From the NCBI GenBank assembly GCA_964494505.1, contig CAZBRO010000016.1, forward strand, positions 45,112 to 109,111: 64,000 nt of DNA, read 5' to 3'. This DNA comes from CAIYRG01 sp964494505 (lineage in GTDB: Bacteria > Pseudomonadota > Alphaproteobacteria > Micropepsales > Micropepsaceae). Every line of letters begins with the position of its first letter. Position 1 is the first letter of the stretch. A program made the position numbers and the translations under genes. This document shows, piece after piece, positions 10,096 through 18,430 of this stretch. The notes beneath the pieces are model-generated. The model saw only the letters and a list, made by a program, of their open reading frames with translations, ran no database searches and had not been told where the DNA came from.

Positions 10096-10832
10096 CACGG
10101 TTCGCGGGCAAGGTCGCGCAAAAAGTTTTCCGCTTCTTCGAGCCCTTGCGGCGTGCCCACATGAATCCACACGCCATCGAGGCGGATGCCGAGCAGCCGC
10201 CCCTTGTCGATCGCCCTGTCCCACAGCGGATTGATCGAGAACCGCCCAGTGGGCGCTCCGTCGAAGAGGCGCGGATGCACGATCTGCAGGCCCGTCCAGA
10301 CAAACGGCGCCACGCTCATCTCGGCGCGCCGTTTCAGAAAGCCGCACGCATTCATTTCGAAATCGCCGCTCCCGTCATAGCCGATGGAGGTGGCGCACGC
10401 GGCGAGCAGCATCAGCGCATCCATGGTTTCCGGATTCCAGCGTGCCTTCATGCGCGCCATGGCCGAACCCATGCCTTCCACCCAGAGCGAATCCGAATTG
10501 TAGGTGAAAAAGGGCTCGCCTTTGAAATAGGGGAGCGCCTTGGCGATGCCGCCTCCGGTTTCGAGGATCGCGCCGGTCTCGCTCGAGATGTGGATTTCCA
10601 CGCTGGTGTCGCGCGCTCGCCGCGCCTCCAGATGGGCGATGAGCTGATCGGCCATGTAGTGCACGTTGACGACGATGAAATTCACGCCGCCGCGAACCAG
10701 CCTGTCAATGGCGTGATCGATCAGGGGCTCGCCGTTGAGCTCGATCAGCGGCTTGGGCCGGGATTGCGTCAGCGGCGCCATCCGGGTGCCGAGGCCTGCG
10801 GCCAGAACCATCGCCCGTGTCGGTCCGCTCAC
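10095..10832 (-). CDS. murU: Nucleotidyltransferase, MurU-like (N-acetylmuramate-1-phosphate uridylyltransferase)
   Basis: A 245-residue sugar-nucleotide pyrophosphorylase. The nucleotide-binding signature LAAGLGTRMAPLT followed by RPKPLIELNGEPLI is at the N-terminus, and FFTYNSDSLW contains the acidic metal-binding position. In the known AmgK-MurU recycling route this enzyme makes UDP-MurNAc from MurNAc-1-phosphate, bypassing de novo MurA/MurB. That role is inferred from its direct pairing with an AmgK-like kinase. The GTG at 10832 is chosen because it overlaps the amgK stop (GTGA). Another nucleotide-sugar substrate is possible. Confidence 0.85.
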   Translation of the reverse strand: MSGPTRAMVLAAGLGTRMAPLTQSRPKPLIELNGEPLIDHAIDRLVRGGVNFIVVNVHYMADQLIAHLEARRARDTSVEIHISSETGAILETGGGIAKALPYFKGEPFFTYNSDSLWVEGMGSAMARMKARWNPETMDALMLLAACATSIGYDGSGDFEMNACGFLKRRAEMSVAPFVWTGLQIVHPRLFDGAPTGRFSINPLWDRAIDKGRLLGIRLDGVWIHVGTPQGLEEAENFLRDLAREP

Positions 10833-11959
10833 GAAGAAGCCTCCGCAAAGTCCGGCCGCAAGACGCCGCGCACGGCGCATGGCAGCGTCGCGTCGTACCA
10901 CGACTTGAGCGGCCGCAGCGCGGAATGTTCGAGGTCGTGTTGCATATAGCCCCACACGCGCGGCAGATGCACGAGATAACGCGGCTTCAAATCGCGTTTG
11001 GCGAGGCGGGCGAAAATCCCGATGATCTTGGCATTGCGTTGCGCGGCGAGGAGGGCCGCACTGGCGCGGAAACGTTCCGGGTCGAGAGGCGCGCCCAGAA
11101 CGCGCGCGTTTCCGAGATAGCGCTCGGTCATCGCTTCAGCCAATTGGGGCGCGACATCCCGGCGGGCATCTTCCAGGAGCGAGATCAGGTCGTAGGCCGG
11201 CGAACCCGCGAGCGCGTCCTGGAAATCGATCACGCCGACGCGCGCAAGGCCACTACGTGCATTTCGCCAGATCAGGTTCTGCGCATGGTAATCGCGGTGC
11301 ACGAAGACGCGCGGCCCTCCGGCGAGCGCGGCAAGGGCGGTGCGCCAGAGCGTGCGGTGCTCTTCGATTTCGGCGGCATCGGCCGGCCTCCCGATTGCCG
11401 CGGGCAGGAACCATTCCGTCAGCAGATCGACTTCGGCGAGTTGCGCGGTCTCGTCATAGGCGAACAGCGGCTTGTCCGCTGCCAGCGCATGCGGCGCGGG
11501 CGCCGCATGCAGCCGCACCAGCGCGTCGATGGCCGCCTCGTACATCGCCCGCTCGTCGCCGTTGCGCGAGAGAACATCCGTGTAAAGATCGAATCCCAAA
11601 TCTTCCAGTAGCAGGAGGCCCTGCACTGTATCTGCGGCAAGGATTTCCGGCGCCGCCAATCCTTGCCCCCGCAAATACTCCGCAACTGCGACGAAGCGCG
11701 CGCAGTCCGCGCCCGCGAGCCGCGCCAGCGCGTTGTAACCCAGCGCGCGGCGTTGCTCCGGCGTCGCATCGGGTGAGGCGGCCGGGCTTTCGGCGTGCCG
11801 CGGCTGGTCCATCAGCATGGCGGTGCGGCCGCCCAGGTGAAGGCGGATGTAGCGGCGCGTCGAAGCATCGCCAGGCAGGGGATGCCGTTCCGCCGAGCCC
11901 CAGCCGGCGTCCGACAGGAAGCCGGCAATCGCGTCTTCGCGCGCGCTCGTCATCGTCAT
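10829..11959 (-). CDS. amgK: Phosphotransferase, AmgK-like anomeric MurNAc/GlcNAc kinase
   Basis: A 376-residue aminoglycoside-phosphotransferase-fold kinase. The catalytic loop HRDYHAQN and the metal-binding DFQDALAGSPAYDL are intact. Members of this family next to MurU phosphorylate the anomeric hydroxyl of MurNAc and GlcNAc released from turned-over peptidoglycan, so the likely role is cell-wall recycling rather than antibiotic resistance. The ATG at 11959 overlaps the tsaE stop (ATGA); a second ATG six bases further in is also possible. Its stop overlaps the murU start, making tsaE-amgK-murU-addB-addA a chain of coupled genes. Confidence 0.87.
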   Translation of the reverse strand: MTMTSAREDAIAGFLSDAGWGSAERHPLPGDASTRRYIRLHLGGRTAMLMDQPRHAESPAASPDATPEQRRALGYNALARLAGADCARFVAVAEYLRGQGLAAPEILAADTVQGLLLLEDLGFDLYTDVLSRNGDERAMYEAAIDALVRLHAAPAPHALAADKPLFAYDETAQLAEVDLLTEWFLPAAIGRPADAAEIEEHRTLWRTALAALAGGPRVFVHRDYHAQNLIWRNARSGLARVGVIDFQDALAGSPAYDLISLLEDARRDVAPQLAEAMTERYLGNARVLGAPLDPERFRASAALLAAQRNAKIIGIFARLAKRDLKPRYLVHLPRVWGYMQHDLEHSALRPLKSWYDATLPCAVRGVLRPDFAEASS

Positions 11960-12423
11960 GGGCTCGTGCCTTCAAACACCGGACGCCATCGCATCGGGCC
12001 CGAGATCAGCGCTTCCCGCGCTGTCTCGTTTGCGACGTGGAGCGAAACGTTCAGGACATCGCCTTCCCAATCCTTGGGCATCCCCCGCTCCGGCCATTCG
12101 ATCAGGACTGCGCCTTCGTCCCGCGCATCCTCAAGGCCAAGCTCGCGCAGCTCCGTTTCATCGTCGATCCGGTAGAGGTCGAAATGGTGCACCGTCAGTC
12201 CTGGCGTCTCATAGGCCTGGACCAAGGTGAAAGTGGGGCTCGGCACGTGCCCTTCGACCCCGCGGGCCCGCAGAATCGCGCGGGCAAGCGCGGTCTTTCC
12301 GGCGCCAAGCTCGCCCGACAAGGCCACCACGTCGCCGGGCTTGAGGCCCGCGGCAATCCGCCCGCCGAGGCCGGCGGTCGCGTTTTCGTCCTTCAGGATC
12401 AAGCGGGTCTCGAATCCGGCCAC
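11956..12423 (-). CDS. tsaE: tRNA t6A biosynthesis ATPase TsaE
   Basis: TsaE (YjeE), 155 residues, the small ATPase of the TsaBDE complex that makes N6-threonylcarbamoyladenosine at position 37 of ANN-decoding tRNAs. Walker A is GELGAGKTALARAIL. The conserved SPTFTLVQAYE, HFDLYRI and IEWPERG segments follow. A GTG at 12423 gives the normal family length; the frame remains open well upstream but without family similarity. It heads the minus-strand operon, and 138 bases separate it from the divergent ferredoxin reductase gene, so a promoter is expected in between. Confidence 0.94.
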   Translation of the reverse strand: MAGFETRLILKDENATAGLGGRIAAGLKPGDVVALSGELGAGKTALARAILRARGVEGHVPSPTFTLVQAYETPGLTVHHFDLYRIDDETELRELGLEDARDEGAVLIEWPERGMPKDWEGDVLNVSLHVANETAREALISGPMRWRPVFEGTSP

Positions 12424-12561
12424 GTGACGGTTGTAACTTGCGGACCAACGCGGCTCAACGCGGGAGAGGCCGCAACCGCCCGGCATTTTGCTCGATTGCC
12501 CGCGGAGGGACCGCATGCTACCGCCTCGGGCCTGACGCAAGGGGCGGGCCAACAACCGGCC

Positions 12562-13767
12562 ATGGAGCGAATTGTCATTATCGGTGCGGGTCAGGCGGGC
12601 GTTCAAGCCGCCGCCACGCTCAGGACCGAAGGGTTCTCGGGCAGCCTCACCATGGTGGGCGAGGAGCCTTATCCGCCCTATCAGCGGCCGCCATTGTCCA
12701 AGGCCTATCTCGCCGGCGATTTCGCACGGGAAAGGCTGTTCCTGAAGCCGGACTCCTTCTATGCCGATGGGGCTTGCGACTTGCGGCTGCATGTGGCGGC
12801 CTCGCGTATTGATCGCTCCGCGAAGACCGTTCAGCTGACGGACGGCGCTGTGCTTGGCTACGACCGGCTGCTGCTGACGACCGGCGCGCGCGTGCGGAAG
12901 CTGCCGGTGCCGGGCGCCCATCTCAAGGGCGTATTCTATCTTCGCGGCATCGCGGACGTGGATATGCTGCGGCCGCATTTTCGTGAGGGTGCGCGGCTGA
13001 CCATTATAGGCGGCGGTTATATCGGGCTCGAAGTCGCTGCCGTGGCTGCCAAGCTCGGCCTTCAGGTGACGGTGGTGGAGGCCGCCGAGCGGCTGATGGT
13101 GCGCTCTGCCTCACCGCAGCTCTCGGCGTTCTACGAACGAGAGCATCGCGCCCATGGGGTTCGCCTCGATTTGGGCGCGTTCGCCGAAGCCTTCGAAGGG
13201 AAGGAGCAGGTAGAGACGGTGAAGACCGATCGCGACAGAATTGCGTGCGATTTCCTGCTCGTCGGCGTTGGCGTCGTGCCCAATAGCGAACTCGCCCTCG
13301 AGGCAGGTGTTGCCTGCGACAATGGCATTTCCGTCGACGAGTTCGCGCGGACCTCCGATCCCCACATTTTCGCGGCTGGCGATTGCACCAGCCATCCCGG
13401 TTTTGCCGGCGGGCGCGTGCGCCTGGAATCGGTGCAGAACGCCATCGACCAGGCGAAGCATGCTGCCCTTGCGATGCTGGATAAGCCTGCCTCCTATCGC
13501 GAAGTACCCTGGTTCTGGTCGGATCAATACGATCTGAAGCTTCAGATCGCGGGGTTGACGCATCCCGATGACGTCAAGGTGGTCAGGGGCGATCCCGAGG
13601 CACGGAAATTCTCCGTTTTCCATTTGCGCGACGGCGTGGTGGCTGCGGTGGAAGCGGTTAACGCCCCTCCCGACTATATTATCGGACGCAAGCTCATTGC
13701 GGCCCATGCCCGCATTGCGCCCGAGCGGCTGGCGGATATGAATGTGCCAGTCAAATCATTTGCCTGA
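12562..13767 (+). CDS. NAD(P)H-dependent ferredoxin reductase (FAD, putidaredoxin-reductase type)
   Basis: A 401-residue FAD-dependent pyridine nucleotide-disulfide-type oxidoreductase. The FAD-binding Rossmann motif (IIGAGQAGVQAA) is at the N-terminus, and a second one for NAD(P)H (IIGGGYIGLEVA) is in the middle. The FAD-ribityl motif IFAAGDCTSHP follows, then a C-terminal reductase domain containing WFWSDQYDLKLQIAG. This architecture is that of reductases feeding electrons to [2Fe-2S] ferredoxins in P450 or ring-hydroxylating systems. The ATG at 12562 is chosen because it gives the family N-terminus. The cognate ferredoxin starts 17 bases downstream. No P450 is present in this window; a Rieske oxygenase lies 26 kb away. 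Confidence 0.93.
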   Translation: MERIVIIGAGQAGVQAAATLRTEGFSGSLTMVGEEPYPPYQRPPLSKAYLAGDFARERLFLKPDSFYADGACDLRLHVAASRIDRSAKTVQLTDGAVLGYDRLLLTTGARVRKLPVPGAHLKGVFYLRGIADVDMLRPHFREGARLTIIGGGYIGLEVAAVAAKLGLQVTVVEAAERLMVRSASPQLSAFYEREHRAHGVRLDLGAFAEAFEGKEQVETVKTDRDRIACDFLLVGVGVVPNSELALEAGVACDNGISVDEFARTSDPHIFAAGDCTSHPGFAGGRVRLESVQNAIDQAKHAALAMLDKPASYREVPWFWSDQYDLKLQIAGLTHPDDVKVVRGDPEARKFSVFHLRDGVVAAVEAVNAPPDYIIGRKLIAAHARIAPERLADMNVPVKSFA

Positions 13768-13784
13768 AATTGGAACCAGAGTAG

Positions 13785-14105
13785 ATGGCGAAGATCACCT
13801 ATATTCACCACACCGGCAAGGAAACCACGGTCGAAGTGCCTCAGGGCTGGACCGTGATGGAAGGGGCCATCAAGAACCGCATCGCCGGGATCGACGCCGA
13901 CTGCGGTGGAGCGTGCGCCTGCGCCACCTGCCACGTCTATGTCGATCCGGCGTGGCTGCCGAAATTGCCTGCGCGGCAAGACATGGAGGAGCAGATGCTA
14001 GACTTCGCCCAGGACGTGAAGCCCAATAGCCGGCTCTCCTGCCAGATCAAGGTGTCGAGCGCGCTCGACGGTCTCGTCGTGCGGATGCCGAAGAGCCAGC
14101 ATTAA
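13785..14105 (+). CDS. [2Fe-2S] ferredoxin, adrenodoxin/putidaredoxin type
   Basis: A 106-residue ferredoxin. Cluster ligands are Cys40, Cys46, Cys49 (spacing C-x5-C-x2-C, in CGGACACATC) and Cys86, which is the vertebrate-adrenodoxin/putidaredoxin pattern. An additional Cys44 lies inside the loop. The C-terminal LSCQIKVSSALDGLVVRMP is typical of this class. It is co-directional with the reductase 17 bases upstream, so the two form an electron-transfer pair. The terminal acceptor cannot be read from the sequence. It could be a cytochrome P450, an oxygenase elsewhere on the chromosome, or Fe-S assembly. Confidence 0.95.
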   Translation: MAKITYIHHTGKETTVEVPQGWTVMEGAIKNRIAGIDADCGGACACATCHVYVDPAWLPKLPARQDMEEQMLDFAQDVKPNSRLSCQIKVSSALDGLVVRMPKSQH

Positions 14106-14163
14106 CGGGCCTCGCCGGGCAAAGGCGGACGCGGTATGATCGCGTCGATAAGAGGCTCGCGTC

Positions 14164-14871
14164 ATGCACGACATCTCCATTCCCCAATCCGTGATCGACC
14201 AGGTGATCCGTTCGCGCGGGAAAGAGCACATCTACGATGATCTCGATCCGGCAAAGACGGCACTCATTGTCGTCGACATGCAGAACGGTTTCATGATGGA
14301 GGGCGTGGCTCACTCGCTTTGCCGGGAGGCGGTGAACATCGTTCCCAACATCAACCAGCTTGCGGAGTCCGTACGCACTGCCGGCGGCACGGTGGTGTGG
14401 ATACAGAACGCCGTCACCGAGGAGACGTTGGAAAGCTGGTCTATTCGCGCCGAAATGGACGGTGCGCAACGTACCGCCGCCCGTATCCAATCCATGACGC
14501 CGGGTTCGAACGGCTACGCGCTCTGGGCGGGGCTCCAAACCAGGCCGGACGATCTGTTCGTCCAGAAGACACGTTTTTCTGCTTTCATCCAGGGTTCGTC
14601 CGACCTGGAAGCGCAATTGCGCGCCCGAGGCATCGACACGGTCATCGTCGCCGGCACCGTCACCAACATCTGCTGCGAATCGACCGCGCGCGACGCCATG
14701 ATGCGCAATTTCCGTACCATCATGGTGACGGACGCCAATGCCGCGATGAGCGACGAGATGCACAATGCATCGCTGATCGCGTTCTATGTGCGCTTTGGCG
14801 ACATCATGTCGACGGACCATCTGCGGGCGCTTTTGAACCGGAACCTCTATTTACGGACCGCGGCGCAGTAA
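14164..14871 (+). CDS. Isochorismatase-family cysteine hydrolase
   Basis: A 235-residue isochorismatase-like protein. The family catalytic triad is recognisable as Asp38 (LIVVDMQNGF), Lys135 (VQKTRFSAF) and Cys170 (GTVTNICCESTARDA), with a cis-peptide TVT segment. Such enzymes hydrolyse amides or vinyl ethers (nicotinamide, N-carbamoyl compounds, isochorismate); the exact substrate is not evident. It lies 58 bases after the ferredoxin gene on the same strand and may share its transcript. It converges on divL with only 10 bases between the stops. The longer N-terminus (about 30 residues before the core) fits the N-carbamoylsarcosine-amidase-like branch, but that is a guess. Confidence 0.9.
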   Translation: MHDISIPQSVIDQVIRSRGKEHIYDDLDPAKTALIVVDMQNGFMMEGVAHSLCREAVNIVPNINQLAESVRTAGGTVVWIQNAVTEETLESWSIRAEMDGAQRTAARIQSMTPGSNGYALWAGLQTRPDDLFVQKTRFSAFIQGSSDLEAQLRARGIDTVIVAGTVTNICCESTARDAMMRNFRTIMVTDANAAMSDEMHNASLIAFYVRFGDIMSTDHLRALLNRNLYLRTAAQ

Positions 14872-14881
14872 TTCCGCCGTT

Positions 14882-17320
14882 CTATCCGTTGGCCACGACG
14901 TCCGGCTGTTTCGCCTTTTGACGCCCGAGATTCCGCGGCAGGTGACAGGTCACGCGTGTGCCTGCGTTCGGGTGCGATTCCATTTCTACCCAGCCCCCAT
15001 GCAGCTCGATGAAGCGGTTGACGAGGGCAAGCCCCAGGCCTGCGCCGGCGCGGGCGGAGGCGGTGTTTTTGGCGGTGAAGCGTTCGAACGCCGAGGGCAG
15101 GAAGTCCGGCTCCACCCCGGGCCCGGTGTCCTGCACCCAAATGCGCACATCCTCGTCCTGAATATCGCCGCCGAGCGTAACCGTTCCACCGCGCGGGGTG
15201 TATTTGAAGGCATTGGAAATCAGGTTGAACACCACCTGCTTCAGGCGCCGTCCGTCGGCGACGAAGCCGCCCCCTTCGCCTTCACACTGGAGCTTGAGCG
15301 TGAGTCCGATCTTTGCGCCCCATTCGCGTGCATGCTCGGCGACGCCGAACAAAAGAAGATAGAGGTCGAGCTTTTCGAGTTCCAACTCCATCGTGCCCGC
15401 TTCGATCTGGGATAGATCGAGTACATCGTTTACGAGATTGCGCAGTGCGTTGGACGCCGTGACGATGGCCTCTACATATTCGTTCTGGCGGGCATTCAGG
15501 GTGCCTGCGAAGCCGTTCTTCATCAGCTCCGCGAAGCCAACGATAGAATTCAACGGCGTGCGCAACTCGTACGACATGCGCTTGACGAATTCCGATTTCA
15601 GATTGTCGCTTGCCTCCAAGGCCTCATTGCGGTCGCGGAGCGCGGATTCGATGCGGGAGCGGTCGGTCACGTCGGCGAAGCTCAATAGCGTCGCTGCGTC
15701 CGGCAAGGGTGTGATCGTCAGCGCCACGATCGTGCCGTCGGAACGCGTGATCTCGTTCCATTCCCGGTTGCGCTCGTAGGCCGCGGACGTGACGCTGCCC
15801 ATTGCGCGGCTCCAGATGCTGTCGCCGCCGAAGCGTGCCGCGCAGGCATCCGCAATACGCTTCAGATGCGGTTCGCCCGAGAGCTCGGAGCCCTCCAGCT
15901 GCCAGATACGCGCGAAGGCCGCGTTGTACAGCTTCAGTCTTCCGTCGGGGCCGAAAACCGCGACCCCCTCATGCAGCGCATCCAGCGTTGCCTTCTGGAC
16001 CTTGATCAACGTGTTGTAGGAGCTTTCCAGCCGCAACTGACTGCTGACGTCGTCGAACAGGATCAACACCCCGCCGAAAGGGTGTGGACGCGCGATGACG
16101 CGCAGCGTTTGACCGGTCGGCAGGTGCCAGAGCTCTTCTGGCGAGGCGTCGCGGCGCTCGAACAACTTCATGCGCTGCTGTTTCCAAGCCCGGAAATCGG
16201 ATTGCTCGGGCAGCCGCCGAAGTTCCCGTAATCTGTCCAGCACTTCGCTGTGCAGCGGGTGGGTTTCGAGCCAGACTTCGGAAACGCCCCAGAGTTTGAC
16301 GAAGGCGTGATTGAAGAATGTGACGCGCCGGTCCGAACCGAAAATCACGACGGCGGTGGCGAGCCCGTGCAGAATCTCCGCATGCGCCTCCATCTGACGC
16401 TGCAATTGCCGCTCGGCCTCGGCGACGTCGGTCAAATCGACGGCAGTCCCGGCGACCCCGCCATCGGGAAGCGGTGACAGCATGAAGTTCAGCGCGCGCC
16501 GCTGGCCCGATAGCATGGCGAAGCGCTTGGCCTCCACGGGCTCCCGGCTTGAGCGCACTGTCGCGGCGAGGTCTCGTTCGGTACGATCGAGAGCCGTGTT
16601 CGAGCGCAGCGCTTCCTCTTCCGTGGCGCCTACCAAAGTCAGGAACGCGCGGTTGACGAAAGCAAGCGCCATGTCCGGGGTGCGTATCCAGGCGGGCAGG
16701 GGAAGCGCGTTCAGCGCCCCCTGGAAATCGGGCACTTGGGAAGCGTGCCCATCACCAGGGTCGAAGAACACCGTCGCGTGACCGCCCGACGTCCGGCCGC
16801 GCACCGCGATATTGCGCCCGTCGGTGCCGGTGCACATGAGAGCAAAAGCCGTGCCCTGGCCAGAGAGCGCCTCCAGAGCGGCCGACAGAAACGGCCCCTG
16901 CGGCCCTTCCAGGCAGGTTTCCAAAACCTCGGCTCCGCGGCCATAGCTTAGAGGTTTGCTCCTGTCGTCGCTCCAGACGAGGAGGGATTCGCGCGCTGCC
17001 CCAAGCCAGGCGTCCCGTGCCGAAATCATCAGACGCGCCTTGGCGGTGGCTGTCTTCAGTGCACGGCGAACGTGGCGCGAGCTTTGAAATTCGGAGAGAG
17101 CCCATAGACAGCCCGCGAGCCCCAGCGCCCCCGACGCAAACGTGACGGCAATCAAGAGGAAATCAGCCCCCGCTGCGTCCGCTGCGAATGCAGGCTCCGG
17201 CAAAAGCAAAAAAATACCTAGGCAGGCGCGGATCAGACCGGCCTGCCGGGTTTTCCCCCTCGCGTTGGGCTTGTGTGTACGGCCCGATTTCGGACCCATG
17301 CCCGCCGCCCCGCTCGCCAT
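14882..17320 (-). CDS. divL: DivL-type PAS sensor kinase homologue with Tyr at the phospho-acceptor site
   Basis: A membrane-anchored PAS/HisKA/HATPase protein of about 812 residues. Two hydrophobic segments lie near residues 29-45 and 51-74, then several PAS-like regions, then the dimerisation box. The box reads MSYELRTPLNSI: the canonical His is Tyr584, codon TAC at 15569-15571 on this strand. That is the hallmark of DivL, the Caulobacter cell-cycle regulator acting with DivK and CckA upstream of CtrA. The ATP lid is otherwise intact (NLISNAFKYTP, DTGPGVEPDF, AGLGLALV). Position between ahcY and tsaE supports the assignment. The start is uncertain; ATG at 17320 or 17299. Confidence 0.9.
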   Translation of the reverse strand: MASGAAGMGPKSGRTHKPNARGKTRQAGLIRACLGIFLLLPEPAFAADAAGADFLLIAVTFASGALGLAGCLWALSEFQSSRHVRRALKTATAKARLMISARDAWLGAARESLLVWSDDRSKPLSYGRGAEVLETCLEGPQGPFLSAALEALSGQGTAFALMCTGTDGRNIAVRGRTSGGHATVFFDPGDGHASQVPDFQGALNALPLPAWIRTPDMALAFVNRAFLTLVGATEEEALRSNTALDRTERDLAATVRSSREPVEAKRFAMLSGQRRALNFMLSPLPDGGVAGTAVDLTDVAEAERQLQRQMEAHAEILHGLATAVVIFGSDRRVTFFNHAFVKLWGVSEVWLETHPLHSEVLDRLRELRRLPEQSDFRAWKQQRMKLFERRDASPEELWHLPTGQTLRVIARPHPFGGVLILFDDVSSQLRLESSYNTLIKVQKATLDALHEGVAVFGPDGRLKLYNAAFARIWQLEGSELSGEPHLKRIADACAARFGGDSIWSRAMGSVTSAAYERNREWNEITRSDGTIVALTITPLPDAATLLSFADVTDRSRIESALRDRNEALEASDNLKSEFVKRMSYELRTPLNSIVGFAELMKNGFAGTLNARQNEYVEAIVTASNALRNLVNDVLDLSQIEAGTMELELEKLDLYLLLFGVAEHAREWGAKIGLTLKLQCEGEGGGFVADGRRLKQVVFNLISNAFKYTPRGGTVTLGGDIQDEDVRIWVQDTGPGVEPDFLPSAFERFTAKNTASARAGAGLGLALVNRFIELHGGWVEMESHPNAGTRVTCHLPRNLGRQKAKQPDVVANG

Positions 17321-17824
17321 GAATCGTCGAATCACTTGAGAATCAACATGATACGAGCCCTTAAACGTCTCGCAAGAGAACATGGTTAAAAAAGTGTGCA
17401 CCGCCAAATATCGGATAGTTAACAGAAGCCATGGAGCCTGCCACCTTGGCGCGCAAGGTAGACGAAGGCCAGAGCTTCCGCAGATCGCCAGCATTCATGT
17501 CTGCACACACCTTTGCACTCGCCGCATGGACGGGGAGGTGGGCACAAATATTCCCAGATTGGGTCTCGAGCATTGGCACTATTGCAGGTCCGACTTCCCG
17601 GTCGCGGGCCCTGCTCGAGAAAAGGCGCGCGAATTCTTATGGCAAACGCCCCGGTTGCAGTTCGGGGCGTTGCTCCGTATACGCCGAATATCATTTTTCG
17701 TTCCCGGCGGAAATCCCCCGACCGGGACCGAACGCGGCCGCGTCAAGCCGGCATAGGACGCCGTTCCCCAAACCATTGACTTGGATCACTATGACCCTCC
17801 GACAGAAGGATGGAGATATTGACG
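17321..17824 (+). other. Intergenic region between divergent divL and the GlcG-like gene
   Basis: A 504-base stretch with no convincing gene. It is AT-richer near divL. It must hold the divL promoter and the promoter of the secreted GlcG-like gene. A perfect 7-base stem with an 11-base loop (ACGCCCC / GGGGCGT) sits at 17646-17670; it has no T-run and its role is unknown. I looked for a CtrA box (TTAA-N7-TTAA) because divL is a cell-cycle gene. TTAA words occur near 17350-17420 but not at the right spacing. Confidence 0.5.
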
Positions 17825-18313
17825 ATGACAATTCGGGCCTGCGCTGCGGCGGTCTTACTGGCGTCCTTATTCCTGGGGAGCGCTTCTGCGCAACAGATGG
17901 TCGTGGACCGGAAGGTCATCAGCGCGGAGGCAGCGCGGAAAATCGCGGAAGGCTGCGAGGCTTTTGCCAAGGGGAAGGGCTGGCATGTCAGCGTCTGGGT
18001 TCTCGATGAAACCTTGACCCCGCTTTATTTCTACCGGATGCAGGGCACGCCCATGTTCACGGTGGAACCTGCGCTCGCGAAGGCCAAAGTCGCCGTGCGC
18101 ACCGGACAGCCGAATGAGGCCTATGTCCGGAACGCCGAGACCAGGGGGCAGTTCGTGGCGACCGTAAACGCCGTGGCCGGTGGCTATGTCCTCTCGCCCG
18201 GCGGCCTTCCCATCATGATCGACGGCCAGGTGGCAGGCGGCATCGGCATTGGCGGCTCGACCGATGACCGCGCCTGTGCCCAGGCCGGCATCGACGCGGT
18301 GTTCAAAAAGTAG
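17825..18313 (+). CDS. Secreted GlcG/HbpS-family (DUF336) heme-binding-like protein
   Basis: A 162-residue protein with a signal peptide (MTIRACAAAVLLASLFLGSASA, cleavage near residue 24) followed by a complete GlcG/HbpS (DUF336) domain. The domain shows SAEAARKIAEGCEAFAKGKGW, the VLDE strand and the C-terminal GGLPIMIDGQVAGGIGIGG signature. Family members bind heme or act as small sensors or cofactors in redox clusters; the function here is inferred to be periplasmic ligand binding. The ATG at 17825 is preferred over 17810 because a GGAG lies nine bases upstream. A second, longer paralogue with the same domain is at 24554-25141. Confidence 0.85.
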   Translation: MTIRACAAAVLLASLFLGSASAQQMVVDRKVISAEAARKIAEGCEAFAKGKGWHVSVWVLDETLTPLYFYRMQGTPMFTVEPALAKAKVAVRTGQPNEAYVRNAETRGQFVATVNAVAGGYVLSPGGLPIMIDGQVAGGIGIGGSTDDRACAQAGIDAVFKK

Positions 18314-18430
18314 CGGCAAGGGGTATGTGGCCTGACGCCGCTCGCCCGTGTGGAAAAGATAACTGCCACGCCACAGGCCCGTTTGATAGAATGCGTGCGT
18401 TTCCGCGTGGGGGTTCACATCCGACTCACA

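Noticed and set aside
10829..11959. Aminoglycoside resistance gene
   Set aside because: The kinase fold is shared, but coupling to a MurU-like nucleotidyltransferase and tsaE points to cell-wall sugar recycling.
17321..17450. CtrA binding box upstream of divL
   Set aside because: TTAA words are present but the spacing is not seven bases.
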